Assembly: GCF_018139645.1 (NCBI RefSeq)
Contig: NZ_JAGSPM010000005.1
Coordinates: 173,984 to 237,983, forward strand
Direction of reading: 5' to 3'
Length of the DNA stretch: 64,000 nt
Source of the DNA: Affinundibacterium baiyunense
GTDB taxonomy: Bacteria; Pseudomonadota; Gammaproteobacteria; Burkholderiales; Burkholderiaceae_D
Position numbers and translations under genes: made by a program
The notes under the pieces: generated by a model
Seen by the model: the letters and a program-made list of their open reading frames with translations, nothing else
The model's database searches: none
What the model was told of the DNA's origin: nothing
Shown here: one piece after another, positions 52,768-61,539 of the stretch
Layout of the letters: every line of letters starts with the position of its first letter
Numbering within the stretch: the stretch's first letter is position 1

Positions 52768-53805
52768 ATGAATAGCAATTTGATGCATTTGCTGGAACAA
52801 CAATTAGGTCAAACCCAAGCCTTGGTACTCGTAAATTTAATGCATATTCCAGCACGATTTTCTCGCTGCGAGATTGATAAAATATCTCGCGCAGAATTGG
52901 CGCAGGTTTTGAATATGTTGTTGCTTCATGGTGTATTGCAACGCGTTCCAAGTGGTCAACAATATACGCAAGAGATCACTTCGCGTGGTGAGCGTGTGAT
53001 GCTCGATCACGGTGCTTTGCGCACGGTACGTTGGTTTGATTCTGGGTTGTTACCTGCGGGTGAAGTCGCCATCACTAGGATTTTGCGGCCGCTCGGTTAT
53101 GCATTAAATGGTGTTTATCCTTTAGAAAAACTTAAAATGACGGGGCGCTCATACGCGCATCTTGATGACCCTGAAAATATTTCTCAATTCTTTGTCAGTG
53201 AATTGCATCCAGAACGATTTTCCACGGCGTTTCAACAAGCCGTTAGCCGAGTGATAGGGGCGTCGATAGATCCGCTCACACCCACTGCGATAACTTTGTT
53301 GCATGAACTTGAACGTGATGGCTATTTGCAGCTGGCGCAAGCGCTAGATTTAATGCCGGTCTTATTGGCTTGTTTTGCACGGCAACATGGCGCGCCAACT
53401 GTAGCCGACTATGAACTGCTGCTCACAGAATCAGCCGAAATGGCATGGATCGCAACCGAAGGAAATGTCTTTAATCATGCGACGGATCGTGTAGCAGACG
53501 TGATAGCGGTAAGTGATGCGCAGAAAAAACTAGGACGTCCGATTAAAGAAAAAGTCGAAATTTCTGCATCTGGTCGCGTACGCCAAACGGCGTTTAAAGC
53601 CGACTTAGTTGAGCGTGAATTGATTGATGCGGATGGTCGAACAATTCTTAGAAAAGTGCCGGGATCGTTTTATGAATTGATTAGTCGTGACACGATTCCA
53701 GACACCAATCCAGCGCGTTTAGATCTTGGATTTGATACTAGCAATGCGCAGGGTATTTTTAAAATGACGGCTAATTCAACCGTTGTCACTAGCGCGCTAG
53801 CTTAA
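52768..53805 (+). CDS. hglS: 2-oxoadipate dioxygenase/decarboxylase (DUF1338, HglS-like)
   Basis: DUF1338 enzymes are Fe(II) dioxygenases converting 2-oxoadipate to D-2-hydroxyglutarate in lysine catabolism. From the ATG at 52768 (AGGCGA upstream; the ATG at 52735 lacks an RBS) the chain is 345 residues. The expected metal ligands are visible: His in MLDHGALRTV (with Arg four residues on, where HglS binds the keto acid), His in NVFNHATDRV, and Glu in GSFYELISR; the two histidines are 156 residues apart. It is shorter than the ~450-residue P. putida HglS. The next gene encodes a D-2-hydroxyglutarate-dehydrogenase-like flavoenzyme, which would take the product. Confidence 0.85.
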   Translation: MNSNLMHLLEQQLGQTQALVLVNLMHIPARFSRCEIDKISRAELAQVLNMLLLHGVLQRVPSGQQYTQEITSRGERVMLDHGALRTVRWFDSGLLPAGEVAITRILRPLGYALNGVYPLEKLKMTGRSYAHLDDPENISQFFVSELHPERFSTAFQQAVSRVIGASIDPLTPTAITLLHELERDGYLQLAQALDLMPVLLACFARQHGAPTVADYELLLTESAEMAWIATEGNVFNHATDRVADVIAVSDAQKKLGRPIKEKVEISASGRVRQTAFKADLVERELIDADGRTILRKVPGSFYELISRDTIPDTNPARLDLGFDTSNAQGIFKMTANSTVVTSALA

Positions 53806-53807
53806 TT

Positions 53808-55262
53808 GTGAAACAACTGTCCTCAATCATTACGCCAGTCATGGAAATGCACGAAAACTCACTATTCGTTAAGTTTAAAAACCTCTTGGGCGAGATTGGA
53901 TTTCTATCTGATCCCGTTGATTGTCGACCATATTGTCGAGGTGCTCGCTATGGCCAAGGCGATAGCTTGGCGGTATTGCGACCCGATTGCCATGAACACG
54001 TCGTTGAGATTGTGCGTTTGTGTCGTGAACATCATCAAGCGCTAGTTTTGCAAGGTGCGAATACGGGCTTGGTTGCAGCAAGTACGCCAGATGGAAGTGG
54101 GCGATTCTTAGTGTTGAGTTTGGAACGCTTGAAAAAATACATTGCGATTGATGTCGTCAATCGCTCTGTTGAGGTAGATGCAGGTTTGTGTTTGCATGAG
54201 TTGAATCAGGCACTAGAGGAACATGGATTATTTTTTCCAATTGACCTTGCTGCCAATCCGTCCGTTGGTGGCATGATTGCTGCAAATACCGGTGGCGCAA
54301 AGTTGATTAAGTATGGTGATGTTAGGCAAAATTTGTTGGGATTACGTGCGGTACTGATGGAACCTGCGGGGCAAATACTAGATTTGCGTCATGCTTTGCG
54401 CAAGAATAATACAGGCCTTGATTTGAAGCACTTGTTTGTTGGTAGTAGCGGCAGTTTTGGCGTGATAACGCGTGCCGTATTACAGGTACATTATTTGCCA
54501 AGACAAACTGCGGTCGCCTTAGTCGTGCCGCGTGATCAGTCTGCGGTGTTGGAATTATTGCAGGTGTTAGAACGCGATTGTGGTGAGTATTTGTCTGCCT
54601 ATGAAGGCATATCAGGTGCCGCTCTGGATGCGGTCTTGCGTCATGTGCCAGCGATTACCCAGCCTTTTCATCCTGAGCCCTGTCCGGAATATTGTGTATT
54701 GATCGAGCTCAGTAGCCGTGCTGATACATCTACTGGTTTAGATCTCAACGTACTGTTAAGCACTTGTTTGGAGAAGATGTTTGGGACAGTAGTGGAAAAT
54801 GCCGTAATTGGTCGCGCGAAAGATCTTTGGCGGATTCGCCATGCAATCAGCGAGGCGGTAAGGCATGAAGGACGCGTGATCGCTTTTGATATTTCTATGT
54901 CACGTTCGAATCTGGTTGATTTTCGGGCACAAGCTTTGCAACTGATCGCTGCGCACTATCCATGGATACGTGTGATGGACTTCGGACACTGGGCTGATGG
55001 TGGTTGTCATTTCAATTTGGTGTGGCCAAGTGATGCCTCAGAAGAATTCTCGGACCACATTGTTCAACAAATTCGCGATCAAATATATGATTTAGTGGTG
55101 TTGCGTCATCAAGGTAGTTTTAGTGCCGAGCATGGCATCGGCCCTTACAATCAAATGTATTATCAGCGTTATACATCGCAGATGCAAAAACATTTATCTG
55201 GGCAAATTCAGGGATTGCTTGATCCAGAAAATTTACTAGGACTTTGTCGCTTCGGGGAATGA
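53808..55262 (+). CDS. FAD-linked oxidase, D-2-hydroxyglutarate dehydrogenase-like
   Basis: A 484-residue VAO/PCMH flavoprotein: FAD domain (LQGANTGLVAAST, AANPSVGGMIAANTGGAK, GSSGSFGVITRAVL) and FAD-oxidase C domain with a metal/substrate motif GHWADGGCHFNLV and AEHGIGPYNQ (Asn where many relatives have Lys). The family includes D-lactate, glycolate and D-2-hydroxyglutarate dehydrogenases. The GTG at 53808 is 2 nt after hglS; ATGs at 53841 and 53847 are alternatives. Coupling to hglS favours oxidation of D-2-hydroxyglutarate to 2-oxoglutarate (inference). Confidence 0.82.
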   Translation: MKQLSSIITPVMEMHENSLFVKFKNLLGEIGFLSDPVDCRPYCRGARYGQGDSLAVLRPDCHEHVVEIVRLCREHHQALVLQGANTGLVAASTPDGSGRFLVLSLERLKKYIAIDVVNRSVEVDAGLCLHELNQALEEHGLFFPIDLAANPSVGGMIAANTGGAKLIKYGDVRQNLLGLRAVLMEPAGQILDLRHALRKNNTGLDLKHLFVGSSGSFGVITRAVLQVHYLPRQTAVALVVPRDQSAVLELLQVLERDCGEYLSAYEGISGAALDAVLRHVPAITQPFHPEPCPEYCVLIELSSRADTSTGLDLNVLLSTCLEKMFGTVVENAVIGRAKDLWRIRHAISEAVRHEGRVIAFDISMSRSNLVDFRAQALQLIAAHYPWIRVMDFGHWADGGCHFNLVWPSDASEEFSDHIVQQIRDQIYDLVVLRHQGSFSAEHGIGPYNQMYYQRYTSQMQKHLSGQIQGLLDPENLLGLCRFGE

Positions 55263-55438
55263 TTTGGTGATTGATTAAGTTTTTGCACTTCCGTCTTAGA
55301 TCGGTTTAAACAGTTTTCTATTTGATTATCTATTCATTATGCCTGCATAGAGTTATGATGCGCAGGGCGCAATTTGACTGTTTCGTATGTGATGCAGTTT
55401 GAGCGCTGAATTTCGTAGAATAAATAGAAAAGGACATC

Positions 55439-56566
55439 ATGAAACTGAAACTGAACGCGATCTTGAGCGCGCTGATTTGTACTTTGATTTGTGCGCCAAC
55501 GACGCTACTGGCGCAGCAAGCAAATGCCACAAACCCAAGTACAGGCAACAAAAAAGCATTTACCATTACCCATGAAGCGCAACGTACAGCGGCCAAAGAC
55601 CAAGCGCGTACTAACACTTGCTGGAATTTTGCAACCGCTTCTTTTATGGAGAGTGAAGTGGCGCGCCAGGGTGGCAAATTAATTGAGTTATCAGAGGTCT
55701 TTGGCGTTCGTCACGCTTATCCACTTAAGGCTGATGCGTATTTGCGCGTACAAGGCAAAGCGACGTTTTGGGAAGGTGGTAATAATCACGATGCAATGGA
55801 AATGTTGCGTCGTTATGGCGCTGTTCCTAAAGCGAACTACACTGGTTTGAAAGAAGGTGAAACACGTCTAGATCATGCAGAACTGGCAGCGACTACGAAG
55901 GCTTTTTTAGATGCGGTGATTAAGTCGGGACGACCAAGCAAATCATGGCGCGCTGCGTTTGAAGGAATTTTGGATGCCTACATCGGAAAGCCACCAGCGA
56001 ATTTTGTTTACGAAGGAAAGCTACACACGCCACAGAGCTTCCGCGATCAAGTTTTAAAACTAAACCCAGATGATTATGTCGAAGTGACTAGTTTTAGTCA
56101 TCATCCGTTTTATCAGCGTATGCGCTTAGAAATTCCTGATAATTGGTCACATGATAGCCGCTTCTTGAATGTACCTATCGACGATATGGAAAGAATCATG
56201 ATTAACGCCTTGACCAATGGCTACACGATTTCATGGGGTGGTGATACGAGTGAAAAAGGCTTTAATGTGAAAGAAGGCTTTGCCGTATTGGATGATGAAG
56301 CGAAAGAAGTGACACAGAACGCAAGACAAGAAGCGTTTGACGATTGGCGTAGTACAGACGATCACAGTATGCATGTTGTTGGCATGAGCAAAGATGATCA
56401 AGGTAAATCCTACTTCTTAACGAAAAATAGTTACGGTACCAGTAGCGGTCCGTTTGAAGGTCATTTGCACATGAGTAAAAACTATATTCGCATGAAGACC
56501 ATTTATTTCATGGTACACAAGCAAGCTATCCCCGAGGATATTCGTCGTAAAGCTGGCTTGAAGTAA
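55439..56566 (+). CDS. Secreted C1-family cysteine peptidase
   Basis: A 375-residue papain-superfamily peptidase of the bleomycin hydrolase / C1B type. A Sec signal peptide (to about LLAQQ, residue 27) makes it periplasmic or extracellular. Catalytic residues: Gln55 and Cys61 in KDQARTNTCWNFATASF, His309 in DHSMHVVGM, Asn330 in LTKNSYG. Intracellular PepC/bleomycin hydrolases lack a signal; exported forms with CW[NS]F are commoner in Bacteroidota, so transfer is possible. AAGGA about 8 nt upstream supports the start. Confidence 0.88.
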   Translation: MKLKLNAILSALICTLICAPTTLLAQQANATNPSTGNKKAFTITHEAQRTAAKDQARTNTCWNFATASFMESEVARQGGKLIELSEVFGVRHAYPLKADAYLRVQGKATFWEGGNNHDAMEMLRRYGAVPKANYTGLKEGETRLDHAELAATTKAFLDAVIKSGRPSKSWRAAFEGILDAYIGKPPANFVYEGKLHTPQSFRDQVLKLNPDDYVEVTSFSHHPFYQRMRLEIPDNWSHDSRFLNVPIDDMERIMINALTNGYTISWGGDTSEKGFNVKEGFAVLDDEAKEVTQNARQEAFDDWRSTDDHSMHVVGMSKDDQGKSYFLTKNSYGTSSGPFEGHLHMSKNYIRMKTIYFMVHKQAIPEDIRRKAGLK

Positions 56567-56588
56567 GGTCGAATTGAAGTACATGTAC

Positions 56589-56623
56589 GCTTGACACGGT
56601 GATGTTAGATCATTGTGTCAAGC
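56589..56623 (+). terminator. Hairpin after the C1 peptidase gene
   Basis: GCTTGACACGGTGAT (56589-56603) and ATCATTGTGTCAAGC (56609-56623) form a 15-bp stem with two G-T pairs and a 5-nt loop, 22 nt after the stop. No T-tract follows, so efficiency is uncertain. Confidence 0.5.
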
Positions 56624-56664
56624 AAAGTATCGAGGTAACACTGAAACCCATAGTTCGACTAAAA

Positions 56665-56699
56665 TGCCTTTAATCTTATGCATGCTTTTAATCTTATGC
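56665..56699. repeat. Intergenic 18-bp tandem duplication
   Basis: TGCCTTTAATCTTATGC (56665-56681) and TGCTTTTAATCTTATGC (56683-56699) are direct copies with one mismatch, 18-bp period. They lie about 80-115 bp upstream of the small lipoprotein gene and could duplicate part of its promoter or simply be slippage. Confidence 0.6.
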
Positions 56700-56777
56700 G
56701 TTTGGTGTGATTGCTTAGTCGAATCATGCTTTGCGTTATCGATGAAAAATCATCTCTCTTGAATTAGGAAAACAAAA

Positions 56778-56978
56778 ATGAAAAAAGTAATTTCTGGCCT
56801 AGGCATCGTGTTCGCGACCATTAGTTTAAGCGCATGTATTTCTGTTAGTGAAAGCAACCTGGAAAGCGGCAAACAAATTTCTATCATGTCGCAACAAGCG
56901 ATTGCCACTTGCGGGCAAGGCAATGTCGACACGGTATCGACTTCTAGTTTTAAATGTAAGTCACAAGGCACGCGCTAG
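56778..56978 (+). CDS. Small lipoprotein
   Basis: A 66-residue open frame with a lipoprotein signal: MKKVIS, a hydrophobic core, and lipobox LSAC with the Cys at residue 20. The mature part is only about 46 residues, Ser-rich, with two more Cys (in ATCGQG and FKCKSQ). AGGAAAA precedes the ATG and a strong terminator follows, so it is a real unit. I do not recognise the family. Confidence 0.7.
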   Translation: MKKVISGLGIVFATISLSACISVSESNLESGKQISIMSQQAIATCGQGNVDTVSTSSFKCKSQGTR

Positions 56979-57060
56979 GTGGGCTTGTAGGTACGTAGGT
57001 ATGCGATTGTTTTTTGAGATGGCTTGCCACTAGATTCTCAATTGCAAACTGATAGCAGCT

Positions 57061-57090
57061 TAAATGAGCACCAAATAAATGAGCACCAAA
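57061..57090. repeat. Perfect 15-bp tandem repeat
   Basis: TAAATGAGCACCAAA occurs twice back to back (57061-57075 and 57076-57090). The second copy is the 5' arm of the following terminator; the first is a spare arm that could pair instead. Confidence 0.7.
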
Positions 57091-57119
57091 TGCTTAAAGC
57101 AAGACTTGGTGCTTTTTTC
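57082..57119 (+). terminator. Rho-independent terminator after the lipoprotein gene
   Basis: AGCACCAA (57082-57089) pairs with TTGGTGCT (57106-57113), with an inner TGCTT/AAGCA helix, followed by TTTTTT. It ends 17 nt before the next ATG. The tandem repeat gives a second copy of the 5' arm. Confidence 0.8.
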
Positions 57120-57136
57120 TTTAGTAGGAAGAAATC

Positions 57137-57697
57137 ATGTCTAAGAACTCAACGGTTGATGCAAATTATCGGTTTATCGCGGCCTATCAAGAAGTCAATG
57201 CACGGATATCTCAACGTCAACATGCCTTGGCATTGTATGTGACACTAGTCGTCAGTTTGTTGGCGGCTTTGGTTGCTCTGAAGTCGAATGAAAGCAAAGG
57301 TGAAGTGCCGGTGGAATGGTTGATGTTGGGCTTCCCAGTCGCGTCGCTAAGCTTAGCGTTTCTTAACTATAAAGCGGAACGCGCGATCACGAATTTACGT
57401 CGCTTTTTATCCGCGTTAGAACAATTGGGCGATGCGCATGAAACTTTGCCGAGTTATAACACACACCAAAAATGGGCAAGTGGCGCAAACAAAGCGCGAC
57501 GCTTTCATGATTATGCCTCTGCTGTGCTGGTTGCTGGTGGTAACTTAATTGGACTCGGCGCTGTCATGCGTATTTATCCTTCGCGTATTGGTGATACTTC
57601 AATCGCATTTTGGATGTCGGTTTTCATTACGGTGATTTCGGTATTGACGATTCTATTGAGTCCACAGTGGAGCTTTAAACCCGAGGAAACCGAATAA
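57137..57697 (+). CDS. Hypothetical membrane protein, four predicted helices
   Basis: 186 residues with hydrophobic segments at about 30-48 (LALYVTLVVSLLAALVAL), 60-76, 127-145 (ASAVLVAGGNLIGLGAVM) and 155-174. A basic cytosolic stretch lies between helices 2 and 3 (NLRRFLSALEQLGDAHETL). GGAAG precedes the ATG by 6 nt. No family is recognised and no partner gene is adjacent in the same transcript. Confidence 0.75.
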   Translation: MSKNSTVDANYRFIAAYQEVNARISQRQHALALYVTLVVSLLAALVALKSNESKGEVPVEWLMLGFPVASLSLAFLNYKAERAITNLRRFLSALEQLGDAHETLPSYNTHQKWASGANKARRFHDYASAVLVAGGNLIGLGAVMRIYPSRIGDTSIAFWMSVFITVISVLTILLSPQWSFKPEETE

Positions 57698-57706
57698 ACC
57701 CGATTG

Positions 57707-57731
57707 TTGTCATTGATGGCGACAATTTTTT
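57707..57731 (+). terminator. Weak terminator after the four-helix protein gene
   Basis: TTGTC (57707-57711) pairs with GACAA (57721-57725), followed by TTTTTT to 57731. The stem is only 5 bp, so this is tentative. Confidence 0.4.
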
Positions 57732-57808
57732 GCGTTTGGATTGATCATGTCGATAAGAATGCCAATAAAAACCTTGTCCCCTTAGCGATATAGTGGAAAG
57801 TGATATAG

Positions 57809-58222
57809 ATGCAAAACGAGCAAATATTGAACATTACTTCGACAGATCAAGCACGATTCTTAGTCGAACAATTTTGGCAGCTGATGGCTAGCAATGATTT
57901 CTTTTCTGTGAGTGCAGTGTTAAGTGAAGATTTTATATTGGAGTGGCCACAATCTGGCGAGCGAATTCGTGGCGCAGAGAATTTCGCAAAAATGAACGCT
58001 GAATATCCCGCGCATGGACCATGGATTTTTACGGTGCATCAAATTATGGCTGAACATCAGATGGCTGTTAGTGATGTATCGATAACGGATGGTGTGCAGC
58101 GGGCGCGGGCATTGAGCTTTTTCACTGTTGCGAACGATAAAATTCAAAAAATTGTTGAGTTTTGGCCCGATCCATTTGTCGCGCCAGAGAATCGTCGGCA
58201 TCTAGTTGAAATCATGAACTAA
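57809..58222 (+). CDS. SnoaL-like (NTF2-fold) protein
   Basis: A 137-residue NTF2-superfamily protein: FLVEQFWQLMASNDFFSVSAVL helix region, EDFILEWPQSGERIRGAENFAKMN and the closing IQKIVEFWPDPF. Small SnoaL-like proteins bind or convert diverse small molecules, or act as binding scaffolds, so no substrate is claimed. It stands alone, convergent with the EamA transporter. Confidence 0.85.
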   Translation: MQNEQILNITSTDQARFLVEQFWQLMASNDFFSVSAVLSEDFILEWPQSGERIRGAENFAKMNAEYPAHGPWIFTVHQIMAEHQMAVSDVSITDGVQRARALSFFTVANDKIQKIVEFWPDPFVAPENRRHLVEIMN

Positions 58223-58255
58223 AAAGATCAGCGAAGTCACACGCAAATAGCGCCT

Positions 58256-59161
58256 TCATTTTTCACGTAAAGCATCGATAAGCTTTTGACCAAATACATT
58301 AAATAATAGACCTGCCATTACAATCAGCGCTCCAATCATTTGTGTTTGATTGAGTGATTCGTCCAGAATAATCCAAGCAGATGTAAGCCCAACGACAGGC
58401 ACCAGTAGACTCAATGGTGCCACTACGTGGGTTGGCAACGCGGCTAATAATTTGCCCCACAAAGTATAGCCAATCAAGCTCGCTGCGCCAGACAAATACA
58501 AGATTGTTAGTACGGCAGTCAAGCTAATGTGCGTCAGACTATGCCAGACTACCGCAACGCCATCCATCAAACACGATAGTAGTAGGAAGGGAATGATAGG
58601 TAGCAATGCGCTCCATGCAACCAAGCTGAGCATATTGACTGCGCCCATTTTTTTGCTGACGATGTTGCCGCATGCCCAAGAAAGTGCGGCACATAATGTT
58701 AATCCAAAGCCCGCCACACTCACTTGCGCAGCGCTGTTTGTGATGCTGGCACTACCAAGTAAGAGTAATCCAAGACTCGCAATAAAGATACCGATAACAT
58801 TGCTGGGTTTTAAGCGATCACCGAAAATTAAGGCGGCTAAACCAACAGTGAAAAACGCTTGCGCTTGTAATACTAATGAGGCCAAGCCAGCCGGCATGCC
58901 GACCGCAATCGCAGAAAATAAAAACGCAAATTGGGCAAAACTAATTGTTGTCGCATAAATGACTAGCCATTTCAGTTCGACCTTGGGTTTGGCTAAAAAG
59001 AAAATGGCAGGGAAGGCGACAAAGGTAAAACGTAATGCTGCTAACAATAACGGCGGTATCCCTTTCAAACCAATTTTAATCACGACAAAATTCATGCCCC
59101 ATAAAACGATCACGATAAAAGCTGTGATTAAATGGATAGGTTTGAGATGGGTATTTGTCAT
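58256..59161 (-). CDS. eamA: EamA family (DMT) exporter
   Basis: A 301-residue inner-membrane protein with ten predicted helices in two EamA repeats: VIVLWGMNFVVIKIGLKGIPPLLLAALRF in the first, CAALSWACGNIVSKKMG in the second, and a final SAWIILDESLNQTQMIGALIVMAG. The pattern matches EamA/YdeD, which exports O-acetylserine and cysteine, but substrate assignment in this superfamily is unsafe. The YwqK-like gene is 39 nt upstream on the same strand, so they may share a transcript. Confidence 0.85.
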   Translation of the reverse strand: MTNTHLKPIHLITAFIVIVLWGMNFVVIKIGLKGIPPLLLAALRFTFVAFPAIFFLAKPKVELKWLVIYATTISFAQFAFLFSAIAVGMPAGLASLVLQAQAFFTVGLAALIFGDRLKPSNVIGIFIASLGLLLLGSASITNSAAQVSVAGFGLTLCAALSWACGNIVSKKMGAVNMLSLVAWSALLPIIPFLLLSCLMDGVAVVWHSLTHISLTAVLTILYLSGAASLIGYTLWGKLLAALPTHVVAPLSLLVPVVGLTSAWIILDESLNQTQMIGALIVMAGLLFNVFGQKLIDALREK

Positions 59162-59200
59162 CTGGATGTTCTATTCTGTAGTAGGCAATTTGTAGTGGGC

Positions 59201-60400
59201 TTATTTGCGGTAGGCTTTTCTGGAGCCATCTTCGAACACTTCGTCATCACTAAGCAAAGCGCCTTGTTCATTCCATGATTTTTGTCGATAAATCTTGCCA
59301 GCTGCATTGTAATGATATTCATGAGCGAGATTACCATTTTCAAAAAAACCTTGATGTATGCCGATGGCGCGGCGACGGTAGGTCGATTCAAGCATATAGC
59401 TCGCCGTTTCGATTAACTTACCTTTGTCCGAAAAACTTTTTACTTCAAGTACGGGATACTTGTCGTCATAGCGATATCGGTCTTGCGAGCTAGTTTGACC
59501 ATTCAGATAAAACTGAGTTTCTTCCGTCAAGACATTGCGTCGACGTCCATCTTGTTCCAGCATGGTGAATTTTTGTTCCTTAATGAGAGAACCATTTTCA
59601 TGAAATTCTGTTTTGCGAATGAAGGCGCGTGATTTCTCTGCCATGTTGAAAACAACTTGGTAGCGCTTATTGCCGTTGTCGCCGTAGTTAGTCTCGGTCA
59701 GTTCATTATTTTTTAATTCGCTGGTGCTGCGTACTTTGCCGCTGTTGTAGTCAAATTGGGTAGATTCTTGTACGACCCCAGCTAGCAGCATTTCGGCAGC
59801 GCGTTTTTGTCCATTGTCGTTGAAGTAGGTGAGCTTAGATGGCTTTGCTTTAAATCCACATAAGTTGGCATCATCGACATGTGGCGCCAAAATCGGTTTA
59901 TTCGCACAGCGCAAACTATTAAGGCTGCCGTCTGCATTCCAACGTATGCTGGCAGATTCGGCTTCATTGTTACCGATCATTTCTAACTTTTTGAGCTTTC
60001 CTTCCGTTGTCCATTCTCTTTGTAAGCCTTTGCGCTTGCCATGATCTTCGGTTTCTTCTTTGATCAATTTGCCATTGCTGGCGTATTCACGCCGAAGGCC
60101 GTGTCGCTGTCCGTTCTCTTCATCATGAAACTCTAGAACTAAAACACCATCGCGGTACTGACGCGATAAACCATAGATTTTTCCCGCCTTAATTTCTCGT
60201 TCTCGACTTAGTTTTCCTGTTTCTCGGTCTTTGCACTGGATGATGCCAGTTTTGCCTGCGGTGGTCGCACCGTTATACATGCTGACAGATTCACCGTTCA
60301 AAGTGCAATCTTCAACAGCGAAACTGACTGGGCTGAATAGCGATCCAAATGCTAGGCTGCAACTGAGGATGACTGCTTTCGGTGAAAATGCATGGTGCAT
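59201..60400 (-). CDS. Exported YwqK/MORN-variant repeat protein
   Basis: A 399-residue protein with a Sec signal (cleavage near SFAVE, about residue 29) followed by many copies of the MORN-variant unit (YASNGKLIKEETE, REWTTEGKLKKLEM, YFENGNLAHEYHY-like, NAAGKIYRQKSWNEQGAL). Such YwqK-type proteins are often named antitoxins by database inheritance, but here there is a signal peptide and no toxin gene. The repeats suggest an elongated beta-sheet scaffold in the periplasm or on the surface. Role unknown. Confidence 0.82.
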   Translation of the reverse strand: MHHAFSPKAVILSCSLAFGSLFSPVSFAVEDCTLNGESVSMYNGATTAGKTGIIQCKDRETGKLSREREIKAGKIYGLSRQYRDGVLVLEFHDEENGQRHGLRREYASNGKLIKEETEDHGKRKGLQREWTTEGKLKKLEMIGNNEAESASIRWNADGSLNSLRCANKPILAPHVDDANLCGFKAKPSKLTYFNDNGQKRAAEMLLAGVVQESTQFDYNSGKVRSTSELKNNELTETNYGDNGNKRYQVVFNMAEKSRAFIRKTEFHENGSLIKEQKFTMLEQDGRRRNVLTEETQFYLNGQTSSQDRYRYDDKYPVLEVKSFSDKGKLIETASYMLESTYRRRAIGIHQGFFENGNLAHEYHYNAAGKIYRQKSWNEQGALLSDDEVFEDGSRKAYRK

Positions 60401-60715
60401 AATGTGATTCTCTTATTCGTGGGGAAATGCCAACGATTATATGTCAGCTTGTTCAAGGCATCGCTTTCAAATTCCAAGATTGTAGAACTTCGTATTTGGC
60501 GTATCTTTGAACGTCCTCTGTTTGAAATCTTTTATCCGCAGATTTCACATATAAGAGTATTTTGGAAGCTACTAAACAAAGTTTGATTGACGAAATTGCT
60601 TGTTCTCAAATCGATTGTGAAATGCGTTTTATAATCAGATCAGATTGCTTGAGAATGAACCATCTCGGCTAAAGACAAAATAGACACAGAATAGACAAAA
60701 ATAGGTGAACTAATT
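60401..60715. other. 315-bp intergenic region upstream of tatD
   Basis: No gene, terminator or strong dyad seen. Two nearby AATAGACA copies (about 60679-60697) lie just before the tatD RBS (AGGTGA). Confidence 0.35.
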
Positions 60716-61534
60716 ATGTGGATAGACAGCCATTGCCATCTTGATGCAAGTGAGTTTTGTGGCAAATCAATAGCCTTAGCGGATGAGGCCGCGCGTATGG
60801 GTGTGTCTGCGATTGTTATACCAGCGGTGCATCAAAGCAATTTTTCGGTAGTTGCGGAATTGGCGCGGCAAAGAGCTGATTGTTTTTTTGCCTTGGGCAT
60901 ACATCCTATGTATGTAGCGACTTCGCATGAAGATGATTTGCAACTTCTACGTGCTGAAATTGCGCGCTTATTGAGTGATCCTGACTTGGGGCAAGCATTG
61001 GTTGCGGTGGGTGAGATCGGTCTCGATTATTTCGTTCCGGCATTATGTGAGTCACCGTTAAAGGAAAAACAGGAATTTTTTTACAGCGAGCAATTGAAAA
61101 TAGCACGCGATTTTGATTTGCCTGTGCTGTTACATGTGCGAAAATCACAAGATAAAATATTAAAGTATTTGCGCCGAATTCCGGTACGAGGTGGAATCGC
61201 GCATGCTTTTAATGGCAGCACACAACAGGCGCAACATTTTATCGATTTGGGATTTAAATTGGGATTCGGTGGTGCAATGACTTTTACGCGCGCATTACAG
61301 ATACGTCGTTTGGCCAGCGACTTACCGCTCAGTAGTATTGTGCTTGAGACTGATGCGCCGGACATCGCGCCACGCTGGTGTCATCCAGGGATTAATACTC
61401 CGGGTGAGCTAGTACAAATCGGACATGAACTCGCTAGTTTGCGTGGTCTAGATCATTTTGAGACTGCACGACAAACGACTGCGAATGTGCTTGCTGCCTT
61501 GCCGCGCATGCAGGCACGTTTTGTCTTGAGATAA
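60716..61534 (+). CDS. TatD-family metal-dependent hydrolase
   Basis: A 272-residue TIM-barrel hydrolase. Metal ligands are visible: MWIDSHCHLDASEF (HxH), Glu in VAVGEIGLDY, His in PVLLHVRKSQ, His in RGGIAHAFNG, Asp in VLETDAPDI. TatD homologues have 3'-5' DNase and D-aminoacyl-tRNA deacylase activities. AGGTGA precedes the ATG. It is followed 5 nt later by comEC, so the two genes are probably co-transcribed. Confidence 0.93.
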   Translation: MWIDSHCHLDASEFCGKSIALADEAARMGVSAIVIPAVHQSNFSVVAELARQRADCFFALGIHPMYVATSHEDDLQLLRAEIARLLSDPDLGQALVAVGEIGLDYFVPALCESPLKEKQEFFYSEQLKIARDFDLPVLLHVRKSQDKILKYLRRIPVRGGIAHAFNGSTQQAQHFIDLGFKLGFGGAMTFTRALQIRRLASDLPLSSIVLETDAPDIAPRWCHPGINTPGELVQIGHELASLRGLDHFETARQTTANVLAALPRMQARFVLR

Positions 61535-61539
61535 TTCTA

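Noticed and set aside
53808..55262. Glycolate oxidase GlcD annotation
   Set aside because: Family motifs also fit GlcD, but there is no glcE/glcF beside it and the hglS coupling favours D-2-hydroxyglutarate.
59201..60400. Toxin-antitoxin system
   Set aside because: The YwqK antitoxin name is inherited from databases; here the protein has a signal peptide and no toxin candidate lies beside it.
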